From: Hyphomicrobiales bacterium
Lineage (GTDB): Bacteria > Pseudomonadota > Alphaproteobacteria > Rhizobiales > Rhizobiaceae
Length of the DNA stretch: 64,000 nucleotides
NCBI GenBank assembly: GCA_900469955.1
Contig: UBYX01000003.1
Coordinates: 310,001 to 374,000 of the forward strand
Reading direction: 5' to 3'
Below are positions 1-7,592 of the stretch, piece after piece. A program made the position numbers and the translations under genes. How positions within the stretch are numbered: position 1 is the stretch's first letter; every line of letters starts with the position of its first letter. The notes beneath the pieces are model-generated. The model made no database searches and had not been told where the DNA came from. It saw only the letters and a list, made by a program, of their open reading frames with translations.

Positions 1-132
1 TGTATCGCGGCGCCTGATGGCAAATTACTGGCGCAAGCGCCTGGAGCTGGGGAGGCATTGATCCTTGGCGACATAGATCCTTCGGCTTATGCGCTCTCGC
101 GAGCGGAAAACACCTATCTTGCCGATCTGTGA
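1..132 (+). CDS. Carbon-nitrogen (nitrilase-family) hydrolase, C-terminal end only
   Basis: Only the last 43 codons lie in the window, read in frame 1 to the TGA at 130-132. The residues PDGKLLAQAP and the following ILGDIDPSAY resemble the C-terminal strand of nitrilase-superfamily amidohydrolases, where 'P.G..la.a' is followed by an acidic 'a-D-I-D' element and then an Arg-rich helix. The catalytic Glu-Lys-Cys residues would lie upstream and cannot be checked, so substrate is unknown. A T-rich hairpin follows directly, so this is probably the last gene of its transcript. The family call rests on a short tail; it could be another alpha/beta hydrolase. Confidence 0.55.
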   Translation, partial: CIAAPDGKLLAQAPGAGEALILGDIDPSAYALSRAENTYLADL

Positions 133-150
133 CCACGCCGAGAGCAAGAA

Positions 151-197
151 TTCCACCTGTTGGTTCATTGTCCAGGTGGAACGGTTTACTTTTTCGA
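151..197 (+). terminator. Rho-independent terminator after the nitrilase-family gene
   Basis: A perfect 9-bp stem TTCCACCTG (151-159) / CAGGTGGAA (173-181) encloses a 13-nt loop and is followed by a T-rich stretch (GTTTACTTTTT, to about 196). It lies 18 nt past the stop at 132 and fits a classical terminator reading on the plus strand. Confidence 0.7.
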
Positions 198-249
198 CAG
201 TTAGTTACTCGTCAACCGTGGCGGGTACGGGCTAACGGAGGAAGTATCA

Positions 250-549
250 ATGCTCAAGATTATTTCGATCTCTCTGCTGTCCCTTGGACTGGCAACAGGC
301 GCTCTTGCCCAAAGCCGCGATGGCGGGAATACCGGCGAACAGCCTGGTGACCCTTTGAATAAGGTCAATCCCGGCGCAGTGCATGCCCCTCAAGCAACCG
401 ATGACACGACCACCCATAGTGTCCGGACCAACTGCGCTCCGAACATGCAGACGAACAAGACATCCCCCAATCCTGACAAGACAGCGACTACTAGTGTCAC
501 TGCAGGTGAGGCTGGCCCGAACACCTCCGGTCAATCATCAGACTGCTGA
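250..549 (+). CDS. Small secreted hypothetical protein
   Basis: A 99-residue protein of unknown function. The first 20 residues form a clear Sec signal peptide: Lys at position 3, a hydrophobic core (IISISLLSLGLATG) and an Ala-x-Ala site, with cleavage expected after ALA or ALAQ. The mature part is low in complexity, rich in Thr, Asn, Pro, Gly and Ser, with two Cys (one at the very C-terminus) and no predicted helix-forming stretch. The start is supported by GGAGGAAG about 6 nt upstream. Many rhizobia encode such small periplasmic peptides; no family can be named. It stands alone between two hairpins and is probably monocistronic. Confidence 0.7.
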   Translation: MLKIISISLLSLGLATGALAQSRDGGNTGEQPGDPLNKVNPGAVHAPQATDDTTTHSVRTNCAPNMQTNKTSPNPDKTATTSVTAGEAGPNTSGQSSDC

Positions 550-565
550 TATAGCTGCTGTGCGA

Positions 566-587
566 TTGGCCGGTCCCCACCGGCCAA
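566..587 (+). terminator. Hairpin terminator candidate
   Basis: Perfect 9-bp stem TTGGCCGGT / ACCGGCCAA with a CCCC loop, 17 nt after the stop of the secreted-peptide gene. No T-run follows, so it may be a GC-only terminator or an mRNA-stabilising hairpin. Confidence 0.5.
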
Positions 588-699
588 CGCCTGTCATCCG
601 CCCAAGATGACCTCGATAAACCTGTAAGCTTTAGCCTACTCTTTTCTTTGTCAGCCCCTGCCCTAACTGCTCTTCCCGTTCAGACCAGGAGACGAGACA

Positions 700-1074
700 A
701 TGATCATTCGATCGGGCGGTTGTCTGTGCGGAAAAGTTGCCTATAGCGTGCGGGACGCTCCTCTTCGCATCGGCCTTTGTCATTGCGTCGACTGCCGCAA
801 GGAGAGCGGCTCAAGCTTCGTCACCTTTGGGATCTGGCCGCGGAACGCCTTTGAAAGCTCGGGCGAGGTCAGATTTTTCCGTGGCCGCGGCTTCTGCCCG
901 AACTGCGGTTCTCGCGTCTTCAACGAAAGCGAAGGAGGCGAGGTGGAAATTCGGGTGGGATCACTCGACATGGCGCCGTCCGATCTCGAACCAACCTATG
1001 AAATCTGGGTGAAACGTCGGGAAAACTGGCTGCGCGCACTCCCGATCGACCAGCATGAGCAAGACCGAGGCTGA
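700..1074 (+). CDS. GFA/CENP-V-like zinc protein
   Basis: A 124-residue protein of the glutathione-dependent formaldehyde-activating (GFA, CENP-V/Mss4-like) fold. The family's zinc ligands are all visible: GGCLCGKVAY near residue 7, CHCVDCRKESG near residue 27, and FCPNCGSRVF near residue 66. Length is typical. Members of this group bind zinc and glutathione-like ligands, but only a few act on formaldehyde, so the enzymatic role is open. The start is supported by AGGAGAC 8 nt upstream. It precedes the HD gene by 42 nt on the same strand and may be cotranscribed with it. Confidence 0.85.
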   Translation: MIIRSGGCLCGKVAYSVRDAPLRIGLCHCVDCRKESGSSFVTFGIWPRNAFESSGEVRFFRGRGFCPNCGSRVFNESEGGEVEIRVGSLDMAPSDLEPTYEIWVKRRENWLRALPIDQHEQDRG

Positions 1075-1116
1075 GACCAGGCGCACCGCCGTACTTGATC
1101 AAAAAAAGGATCTCCC

Positions 1117-1557
1117 ATGCCGCAGGTGGATTTGCTTGAAAGAGCGATCGCGATCGCCATGGACGCACATGAAGGTCAATCATCGAAGACTGGCGGCCCG
1201 TTTATCGACCATGTGCGACGGGTAGCGGATCAGGTGTCCGCGAATGACGAAAAACTTGTCGCCTGGCTGCACGATGTCGTGGAAAAAGCACCCGGGTGGT
1301 CATTTGATCGCCTTCGTGGCGAAGGATTTCCCGAAGAGGTCGTCCGGGCGGTGGACGCGTTGAGCAAACGCGAGGGCGAGGACTATTTCCAATTCGTCCG
1401 GCGTTCCATCGCCAACCCGCTTGCAATATCCGTCAAACGGGCGGATCTGACCGATAATCTTGCCCAGGCAACTCAAATGGGCGGAGACATATCCAAATAT
1501 GTCGAGGGCCTGCGTATCCTTGATGAGCAATATCCCCGTTGTCTGGCGGAACCTTGA
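1117..1557 (+). CDS. HD-domain phosphohydrolase (RelA/SpoT hydrolase-like)
   Basis: A 146-residue single-domain protein. The N-terminal pattern A..AHEGQ..KTGGPFIDH, then WLHDVVEK around residue 50 and KRADLTDNLAQ near residue 108, follow the His / His-Asp / Asp metal sites of (p)ppGpp-hydrolase-type HD domains. There is no synthetase, TGS or ACT domain, so it is at most a stand-alone hydrolase like a small alarmone hydrolase or MESH1-type enzyme; another nucleotide substrate is equally possible. AAGGATCTCCC just before the ATG supports the start. An SDR gene follows on the same strand. Confidence 0.75.
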   Translation: MPQVDLLERAIAIAMDAHEGQSSKTGGPFIDHVRRVADQVSANDEKLVAWLHDVVEKAPGWSFDRLRGEGFPEEVVRAVDALSKREGEDYFQFVRRSIANPLAISVKRADLTDNLAQATQMGGDISKYVEGLRILDEQYPRCLAEP

Positions 1558-1615
1558 GCCATCTCTCCCGTTCGTTTCCGCGCAGCACGCGCTAGCACGA
1601 CCGACAGGTGAGCTC

Positions 1616-2395
1616 ATGGAATTTTTATCTAAAGTGGCTCTGGTGACAGGTGCCGGGTCGGGCATTGGCAAGGCGGCAGCAGTCAAGCTTGCCGCAGAAG
1701 GAGCCAAAGTCGGCGTTCTCGGCCGCACGCGAGACGAAATCGACAAGACAGTCGACGAAATCGTCAGATCCGGCGGCGAGGCTCTCAGTCTGGAAGCGGA
1801 TGTATCGGACGAAAGTCAGATGCGGGAAGCGGTCGGAAGGCTCGCCACGCGGTTTGGACGCATCGATATCGTGGTGGTAAACGCAGGCATCAACGGCGTC
1901 TGGGCTCCGATCGACGACCTGAAACCTCAAGAGTTTGACAAGACAATTGCTGTCAATCTTCGGGGCACGTACCTGACTTTCCACACCGTGGTGCCGCATC
2001 TGAAAAAACAGGGCGGCTCGGTCATTGTTGTCTCGTCGATCAATGGCAATCGCACGTTCAACACACCGGGAGCGACAGCCTATGTGGCAACAAAGGCGGC
2101 ACAAGTCGCCGTGGTGCAGCAACTGGCACTTGAGCTCGGCAAGCATAAAATTCGGGTCAACGCGGTTTGCCCAGGCGCGATCGACACAAACATCAACGAG
2201 AATACCACCGTGCGCAGCGAGAAAGATACGGCGGTGCCGGTGAAATTCCCAAAAGGCGATATTCCGATAACTGGCGGCAAGGCCGGCGAAAGCAACGACG
2301 TGGCGGATGTCATCCTGTTTCTGGCGTCCGATCGCTCACGCCATGTCACCGGCACGCCCATCTTTGTCGACGGCGGGCAAGGCCTTCTGAGATAG
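1616..2395 (+). CDS. SDR-family NAD(P)-dependent oxidoreductase
   Basis: A 259-residue classical short-chain dehydrogenase/reductase. The cofactor motif TGAGSGIG sits near residue 12, NAG near residue 87, the catalytic Ser in VVSSINGN near residue 140 and the Tyr-x-x-x-Lys pair as YVATKAA near residue 158; the C-terminal FVDGGQ closes the fold. Arg in GRTRDE after strand 2 suggests NADP preference (inference). The reading frame is open upstream to 1460, but that part overlaps the HD gene and has no SDR homology, so the ATG at 1616, preceded by AGGTGAG, is taken as start. Substrate unknown. Confidence 0.88.
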   Translation: MEFLSKVALVTGAGSGIGKAAAVKLAAEGAKVGVLGRTRDEIDKTVDEIVRSGGEALSLEADVSDESQMREAVGRLATRFGRIDIVVVNAGINGVWAPIDDLKPQEFDKTIAVNLRGTYLTFHTVVPHLKKQGGSVIVVSSINGNRTFNTPGATAYVATKAAQVAVVQQLALELGKHKIRVNAVCPGAIDTNINENTTVRSEKDTAVPVKFPKGDIPITGGKAGESNDVADVILFLASDRSRHVTGTPIFVDGGQGLLR

Positions 2396-2464
2396 ATATC
2401 GCACTTGAACCCCGGGGTTGGAGCGAACTAGTATCTTCAAAGATGAGGGTGGGGAGATTTGTGG

Positions 2465-3022
2465 ATGGTAACTACACCGAATTTCGGATCCGCTCCAATC
2501 GTCATCATCGATCTCCAGACAGGCATGTTCGACGGGCTCGTCGATCCGCCTCTGCATGGGTCGGATCGGCTGGTCGAACGCGTCTTAGCCATCATCGATC
2601 GGGCTCGCCGGGACGGCCGAAAGATCGCATTTATCCGGCATGACGGTCCGCCCGGCGATCCGCTGGCGCCGGGAGAGCCTGGCTGGGCAGTCTGGCCGGC
2701 ACTCGGACAGGCCGATGATGAGCCGACCTTTTCGAAAAGCGTTGGCGATGCCTTCAGCAATCCAGATTTCAGGCGATGGATCGAGGAACAGGGGGCGCCT
2801 GAGGTGATCCTGCTTGGAGCGCAGACGGATTTTTGCGTTGCCGCAACAGTAAAAGGCGCCCTGTCTAATGACCTCAAGGTGACCGTCATTTCTGACGCGC
2901 ATAGCACGCTTGATCAGCCGGACGAGGCTGCGGCAGCAATCGTTAACCGCTACAACGCGCAGTTTGCCGAGGCCGGCGTCAATCTGGTGACCACCGATCG
3001 GTTCATCCAGGCGGTGGCATGA
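2465..3022 (+). CDS. Isochorismatase-like cysteine hydrolase
   Basis: A 185-residue hydrolase of the isochorismatase/nicotinamidase superfamily. The catalytic Asp is in VIIDLQTGMF near residue 15, the Lys in FSKSVGDAF near residue 90, and the nucleophilic Cys in LGAQTDFCVAAT near residue 122. Members hydrolyse amides such as nicotinamide, ureidoacrylate or carbamoyl compounds; nothing here fixes the substrate. GGGGAG about 9 nt upstream supports the ATG at 2465 rather than the TTG two codons earlier. Its 3' end overlaps the convergent ABC-F gene by 20 bp. Confidence 0.85.
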   Translation: MVTTPNFGSAPIVIIDLQTGMFDGLVDPPLHGSDRLVERVLAIIDRARRDGRKIAFIRHDGPPGDPLAPGEPGWAVWPALGQADDEPTFSKSVGDAFSNPDFRRWIEEQGAPEVILLGAQTDFCVAATVKGALSNDLKVTVISDAHSTLDQPDEAAAAIVNRYNAQFAEAGVNLVTTDRFIQAVA

Positions 3023-4601
3023 CAGCGAGTTCCAGCCGGCGGGTCACGCCGATCCCATTCAAGAAACTCTCGTCGTGGCTAACCACCAGAAGCGCCCCAT
3101 CGTAGAGACGCAATCCTGCTTCCACCGCGGCGATCGAGTCGATGTCGAGGTGGTTGGTCGGTTCATCGAGGATAAGCAAGGATGGCGGTTCTGGTCCGCC
3201 GAGTACGCAGGCGAGCCCTGCCCGCAGCATCTGCCCGCCGGACAAGCTACCGACAACCTGCAGGGCTGCATCGGCCCTAAACATGAACCGCGCCAGTGCC
3301 GCGCGGCAAGCATTTTCATCCGCGTTTGGATTGATCCGCCTAAAATTGTCCCGTATCGACGATTTCGGATCAAGCAGGCTCACCTGCTGATCGAGCAAGA
3401 CGGCCTTTGTCGCTACTCTGATCGTGCCAACAAACGGTTTTAAGCGCCCAACGATGAGCGACAGCATTGTGGTTTTCCCCGAGCCGTTCGCGCCTGTCAG
3501 GGCGACGCGCTCGGGCCCGGTGATCTCAAAAGAAAGGTCGCTCAGAACCGGTGCGTCTGGCGTATAACCTGCCGTGACGCTGTCCATCCTGAGCACGGTC
3601 TTGTTCGCCGGCAGGCCGGTCAATGGTAGCGTGACCGAAAGTGGCTGGAGGGTTTCGATCTTTTTCCGCGCAATTGAAATGTCTTGGTTCGCTTGAGCCC
3701 GCCGGCGCTCGGCCAGCCGAGCATTCTCGCCGCTGGTATTTTCCGCCTTCCGTTTAAGCCCGCCGGCAATGATTCTAGGCATATCGCCCCTTGCCGCCCT
3801 CTTTTTACCAAAGCCATCACGTCGCGCCTTGCGTTCGACCGTTTCCTGGACCGTGCGGTTGACTTCCGTCATCTGCTTTTCGGCATCCGCCAGATCGTGT
3901 TCAGCCGCCGCCAGTTCGAACGCCTTACGCTCACGGTAGTGGGTCCAATTCCCCCCATAACGGGTAGCCCCGAGGGTCGTCAGTTCAACGGTCGCATCGA
4001 CGATGTCGAGCAATTCGCGGTCATGGCTGACGATGATCGCCCCACCCCGCCATTGGCCGAGAAAATCGATCACAGCGCGTCTGCCATCCCGGTCGAGATT
4101 GTTGGTGGGCTCATCGAGGAGGAGGAAATCCGGTTGGGCAAAGATCAGTGCCGCAAGCCCTGCCCGGGTTCGCTGACCGCCCGAGAGGCTTAAGAGCGGT
4201 GTCTGCGCGTTTGCTTGCAATCCCGCGCGCGCCAAGGCCTCCGCCATATGCGCTTCGACCGTCCAGTCGGCCTGAGCAAGTTCGTCCACGGACGCTTCAC
4301 CCCGTTCGGCGCGGGTGAGCAGGCGGAGCGCAGTGCGCGTGCCGAACAGATCGGCGATGGCCTCTTCTGGTCTGACCTGCACCAGCTGGCGCAACAGGCT
4401 CAACGTGCCGGAAACCGAAAGCCTGCCGGATGTGGGCACCAGGTCGCCGGTGATGAGCTTCAGAAGCGTCGTTTTGCCGACACCGTTGCGGCCGACAAGC
4501 CCAACCCGTTCGGGCCCGAAGCGGAGGTTCAGCGCTGAGAAAATTGGCCGGCCGTCAGGCGTGGACCACGAAAGATCGGAAAGAGTGATGGAGACGGACA
4601 T
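3003..4601 (-). CDS. ABC-F family ATPase
   Basis: A 532-residue soluble protein with two ABC cassettes and no membrane segments. Cassette 1 shows Walker A GRNGVGKTT near residue 35, signature LSGGQ near 145 and Walker B LLLDEP; cassette 2 shows GANGSGKTT near 370, LSGGQ and LLILDEP near 480. Between them lies the charged linker typical of ABC-F, with the Glu- and Arg-rich stretch. ABC-F proteins bind the ribosomal E site and act in translation or antibiotic protection; the subgroup cannot be fixed here. ATG at 4601 begins MSVSITL; an ATG at 4622 is the alternative. A short overlapping leader ORF precedes it (see findings). Confidence 0.88.
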   Translation of the reverse strand: MSVSITLSDLSWSTPDGRPIFSALNLRFGPERVGLVGRNGVGKTTLLKLITGDLVPTSGRLSVSGTLSLLRQLVQVRPEEAIADLFGTRTALRLLTRAERGEASVDELAQADWTVEAHMAEALARAGLQANAQTPLLSLSGGQRTRAGLAALIFAQPDFLLLDEPTNNLDRDGRRAVIDFLGQWRGGAIIVSHDRELLDIVDATVELTTLGATRYGGNWTHYRERKAFELAAAEHDLADAEKQMTEVNRTVQETVERKARRDGFGKKRAARGDMPRIIAGGLKRKAENTSGENARLAERRRAQANQDISIARKKIETLQPLSVTLPLTGLPANKTVLRMDSVTAGYTPDAPVLSDLSFEITGPERVALTGANGSGKTTMLSLIVGRLKPFVGTIRVATKAVLLDQQVSLLDPKSSIRDNFRRINPNADENACRAALARFMFRADAALQVVGSLSGGQMLRAGLACVLGGPEPPSLLILDEPTNHLDIDSIAAVEAGLRLYDGALLVVSHDESFLNGIGVTRRLELAVMPPPG

Positions 4602-4656
4602 GGACAGGTTCCCGGATTGCAAGGCGAAGCGGCGTTGCGATCGGGTTGGAATCCAT
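4555..4656 (-). CDS. Possible leader peptide overlapping the ABC-F start
   Basis: A 33-codon reading frame on the minus strand starts at 4656, 6 nt after an AGGATGG Shine-Dalgarno, and ends at TGA 4555-4557, about 45 nt inside the ABC-F gene in another frame. The ABC-F start itself has only a weak GGGAA. Its arrangement would allow translational coupling or attenuation, as is known for some antibiotic-responsive ABC-F genes, but the peptide resembles nothing recognised and may be a chance frame. Confidence 0.25.
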   Translation of the reverse strand: MDSNPIATPLRLAIREPVHVRLHHSFRSFVVHA

Positions 4657-5351
4657 GGTCGACCATCCTGTTGCTGTTACTGACGGTTGAAAGCTAAGCC
4701 CGAAATGCGGCTGGTTCAAGGTAGGTGAAGCCAGGAGCGGCCCTGTGCTTCAACGGATGAGTGGGCGAGCCCCCGTACGAGCGTTTGGCAACGGAGGCAT
4801 CAACCAGCTATCGTTGATGAAGCCGACAGTGCCGGGGAATTAAAATCTTGAAACCGGCAAGCTAGCATCGCGAAGATGAGCATGTTGTCATCGATTATCG
4901 CCGCGATACTCCCTGTATAGGCATGGCGACCGCCATCAGCTTTTTCGCGAGCGCCAGAAATTCAGCAAGGGCCAGGGCGAAAAAGTCATCAGAAGGTTTG
5001 AGCCCCGGACGAAAGTCGGAGGTCGGGGCGACGGATATCAGACCGAAGTCCCATGGCGGAACCCGCTATAGGGTTGTGGTGTTTAGGTCGCAAGTACGCG
5101 AAGCCCAACACCAGCGCCACGTTGCATTGGCTTCGCCCAAGGTGGCGCACAAAACCCTCGGTCTCCCGTCGCCTCCTGGCGGCGGGTTTATTCATTCTCG
5201 CTTCCGGTTACCAGCGATCTCAGCTATCACGCCTTCTACCGGGTAGTGGAAACGCTGCAGGGCTGCTTTAGAAATGAAAGCAGCCGTTCCAACAGGCGCC
5301 ATAACAGAGAGAAGGGCAAGGGGTAACGGCCTGCTCCATCAGTCCGTCGCT
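4657..5351. other. Long gap without a convincing gene; possible gene remnant
   Basis: About 700 bp with no well-supported gene. On the minus strand two overlapping frames have protein-like stretches: one from 5195 (MNKPAARRRRE...) to 4989, and another open stretch 5065-4895 containing PPWDFGLISVAP and FFALALAEFLALAKK. The two could be the halves of one frameshifted coding sequence joined near 5060, but neither has a good ribosome site, and the second lacks an early start codon. The plus-strand frames here are probably shadows. No transposase motif was recognised. Confidence 0.3.
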
Positions 5352-5480
5352 TCAGCGGCCCGCTGGTACGTCAACCTGGACATCTCCGACAAGCGGCTCG
5401 TCATTGGCGTCATCATTAAGTGCAGAAATGCTCAGGACGCAGGCGACAAGCCCTGCAACAAGTAAGAACCCATAAGGCAT
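5352..5480 (-). CDS. Tiny single-pass membrane protein (42 residues)
   Basis: A short frame on the minus strand starting at 5480 and ending at TGA 5352-5354. AGGAGAG lies 6 nt upstream of the ATG, an excellent Shine-Dalgarno. The product begins MPYGFLLVAGLVACVLSIS, a single hydrophobic span of about 18 residues, followed by an acidic tail (NDDANDEPLVGDVQVDV). This is the architecture of small inner-membrane proteins or of an uncleaved signal anchor. The longer plus-strand frame over the same bases lacks a ribosome site and is rejected. Function unknown. Confidence 0.6.
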   Translation of the reverse strand: MPYGFLLVAGLVACVLSISALNDDANDEPLVGDVQVDVPAGR

Positions 5481-5673
5481 CGGTATCTCTCCTGTGCCCC
5501 CTGGGATTGAGTACACGCTTGAAAACTTAACGATCCGCTAATGTAAATGGTTAACATTTCCACAAAGAACCATTGTTGCACACTTGCGCACTTGGGGTTC
5601 TTTTACATGCCAACGCTTCTTGGAAGGCGCTTGGTGAGGAGGCCGCCACGTGGCGACCCCCTGCTTCGGTCCA

Positions 5674-5856
5674 TTAATTCGAAGGAGCCGGCGTAGCTGG
5701 TGCCGGAGTTGCTGGCGGGTTAGTCCCCGTGGTAGCCGGAGGCGTGGCCGGAGCGGTAGCTGTACCGGCGGGCTCTTCGGATCCTGGCATGAACATCATC
5801 ACCGCTATGATGATGACGACGACTGCGACGATACCAATTATGACGTTTCTGCTCAT
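5674..5856 (-). CDS. Small membrane-anchored Pro/Ala/Thr-rich protein
   Basis: A 60-residue protein. It starts MSRNVIIGIVAVVV with a strongly hydrophobic stretch to about residue 20 (ending IIAVMMFM), then a tail of Pro, Ala, Thr and Gly repeats (PATPPATTG..., PATPAPATPAPSN) that is probably extended and periplasmic. GGAGGAG 6 nt before the ATG at 5856 fixes this start against the upstream ATG at 5937, which would add an unrelated hydrophilic extension. Such anchored Pro/Ala-rich peptides are common in rhizobia; no function is known. Confidence 0.7.
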   Translation of the reverse strand: MSRNVIIGIVAVVVIIIAVMMFMPGSEEPAGTATAPATPPATTGTNPPATPAPATPAPSN

Positions 5857-5996
5857 GAATGCTCCTCCGTAAGCCTGCATTGGCTCCCCGTGAGGTAGTT
5901 CGGGCTGTGGATTTGTCCACCCGTGGCCCGACTGCAACGGCTGTTCAATTCCTCCGGTCGGGCGCGCCTCGACGCTGGCACGCCGGCCCCGAATAG

Positions 5997-6034
5997 AAAG
6001 AGGACCGAAACGAATATTCGCCTCGGTCCTCTTT
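5997..6034. terminator. Strong hairpin between pepT and the small membrane gene
   Basis: Perfect 12-bp stem AAAGAGGACCGA (5997-6008) / TCGGTCCTCTTT (6023-6034). The loop itself holds a second perfect palindrome CGAATATTCG (6011-6020). It lies 140 bp beyond the pepT stop on the minus strand and upstream of the small membrane-protein gene, so it may terminate pepT. There is no long T-run, only the stem's own TTT. Confidence 0.5.
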
Positions 6035-6173
6035 GGCCCCCGCCATGTGTTGCGTCCTTTATCGCCGGAAAAGCAATGAGCGGCAATTCCGAGTTTTCAC
6101 CCGCGCCAAACCATACGTAGAATCCCTAATGCCGCTCTCACCCAAACCATATACCAAAAGCCGGGACCAGAAA

Positions 6174-7409
6174 TTACGCCCGCTCCTCCCAGAGCTTCGC
6201 AAGCTCCACGATCGTCTTCACTGCCTTTTCCATGTCCTGGCTGCTGACGAATTCGAGAGGCGAATGGAACGCATGGCCCCCGGCGAAGATATTAGGGCAA
6301 GGAAGGCCCATGAACGAGAGCCGCGAGCCGTCCGTGCCGCCGCGGATACTGCCGCGCACCGGCTCCATGCCGGCCCTGCGGATCGCTTCCACCGCAAACT
6401 CGACGATCTCAGGATGCTTGTCGAGCACTACCTTCATATTGCGGTATTGATCCTTGACCGTGAAGGTGAAGCTGGAACCCGGGTAACCGGCAAGCACCTC
6501 CATGGTGATCTTTTCGAGCAACGCTTCCTTGGTCTTGAGGCCTTCTTCGGTAAAATCCCGGATGATGAAGCTCAGATTCGCCTTCTCCATTACGCCGGAA
6601 ATACCGGTCGGATGGATGAAGCCATCGCGCCCTTTAGTCGTCTCCGGCGCCGCGTCTTTCGGCAGGCGGTCGATGATCGCCCCAGCAATGCGGATGGCGT
6701 TTTCCATCTTTCCGTATGCAAAGCCCGGATGGATTGCGACGCCCTTGATGTCGATCTCGACCGCATCTGCGGAAAAGGTCTCGTCCTCGATCGTGCCGGC
6801 GGTCTCCCCGTCGAGCGTGTAGGCGAAATCGGCGCCGAGCTTCTTCAGGTCCACCTTGTCGACCCCGCGGCCGATCTCCTCGTCGGTGGTGAAGAGGATA
6901 CGGATCGCGCCGTGCTTGATGTCGGGATTGTCGATCAGGAATGCAGCGGCCGACATGATTTCGGCTATGCCGGCCTTGTCGTCGGCTCCTAAAAGAGTAG
7001 TACCGTCGGATGTGACGATGTCATGGCCGATCAGGTCCCTCAGCACCGGATGTTCGGCAACCTTGATGACCTGGGTGTCGTCGCCGCCAAGCTGGATGTC
7101 GCCGCCTTGGTAATTCCTGATGATCTGCGGCTTTACGCCGGTGCCAGAAAAGTCGGGCGCGGTGTCCATATGGGCGGTGAAGCAGACGACCGGCACGTTG
7201 TTCTTCGTGGTTGTAGCGGGGATCGTCCCGTAGACGTAGCCGTGCTCATCAAGGTGAGCATCACTTACCCCGATTGCCAACAGCTCCTCCACGAGCAACC
7301 GGCCGAGATCCTTCTGCTTCATCGTGGAAGGCTGGGTTGGGGACTTGGCATCCGATTGGGTATCGATGACGACATAACGGAGAAAACGATCGGTAACGCT
7401 ATCGGCCAT
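6174..7409 (-). CDS. pepT: Peptidase T (tripeptide aminopeptidase)
   Basis: A 411-residue M20B metallopeptidase, matching the roughly 408 residues of characterised PepT. It removes the N-terminal residue from tripeptides in the cytoplasm using two zinc ions. The zinc-site motifs are in order: FTAHMDTAPDFSG near residue 80, GADDKAGIAEI near 140 and TTDEEIGRG near 175 with the catalytic Glu, then RGGTDGSRLSFMG near 355 and the final His in GGHAFHSPLEF near 378. The N-terminus MADSVTDRFLRYV aligns with other PepT proteins, so the ATG at 7409 is preferred over 7445 although its ribosome site is weak. It appears monocistronic. Confidence 0.93.
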   Translation of the reverse strand: MADSVTDRFLRYVVIDTQSDAKSPTQPSTMKQKDLGRLLVEELLAIGVSDAHLDEHGYVYGTIPATTTKNNVPVVCFTAHMDTAPDFSGTGVKPQIIRNYQGGDIQLGGDDTQVIKVAEHPVLRDLIGHDIVTSDGTTLLGADDKAGIAEIMSAAAFLIDNPDIKHGAIRILFTTDEEIGRGVDKVDLKKLGADFAYTLDGETAGTIEDETFSADAVEIDIKGVAIHPGFAYGKMENAIRIAGAIIDRLPKDAAPETTKGRDGFIHPTGISGVMEKANLSFIIRDFTEEGLKTKEALLEKITMEVLAGYPGSSFTFTVKDQYRNMKVVLDKHPEIVEFAVEAIRRAGMEPVRGSIRGGTDGSRLSFMGLPCPNIFAGGHAFHSPLEFVSSQDMEKAVKTIVELAKLWEERA

Positions 7410-7592
7410 GACTGAAAATCCAAGTGCACATACGAGGGAGGACAAGTTTTAGCGGGCAGAAGAGACCTCGTGAATGGGGTACGTGGTTTTTTGCGCACGC
7501 GAAAAAGCCCGGCATCGGTTATGAGGTCCCAAGATCGCACCAGGCGCCCGGCTGCAATTACTACCGTAGTGGCCTGCCTATGGAACCATCGT

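Noticed and set aside
1460-1615. Upstream extension of the SDR gene
   Set aside because: It overlaps the HD-hydrolase gene and adds residues without SDR homology; the ATG at 1616 has a ribosome site and starts the fold.
2408-2419. Perfect palindrome AACCCCGGGGTT after the SDR gene
   Set aside because: Noted as a possible terminator or operator, but it has no loop, no T-run and no repeat partner, so nothing specific can be claimed.
5274-5465. 63-codon plus-strand frame
   Set aside because: It covers the same bases as the 42-residue minus-strand membrane peptide, which has a strong ribosome site; this frame has none.
6033-6992. Long plus-strand reading frame antisense to pepT
   Set aside because: It has no ribosome site and no recognisable motif, while the opposite strand carries a full-length peptidase T with all metal ligands; it is a high-GC shadow frame.
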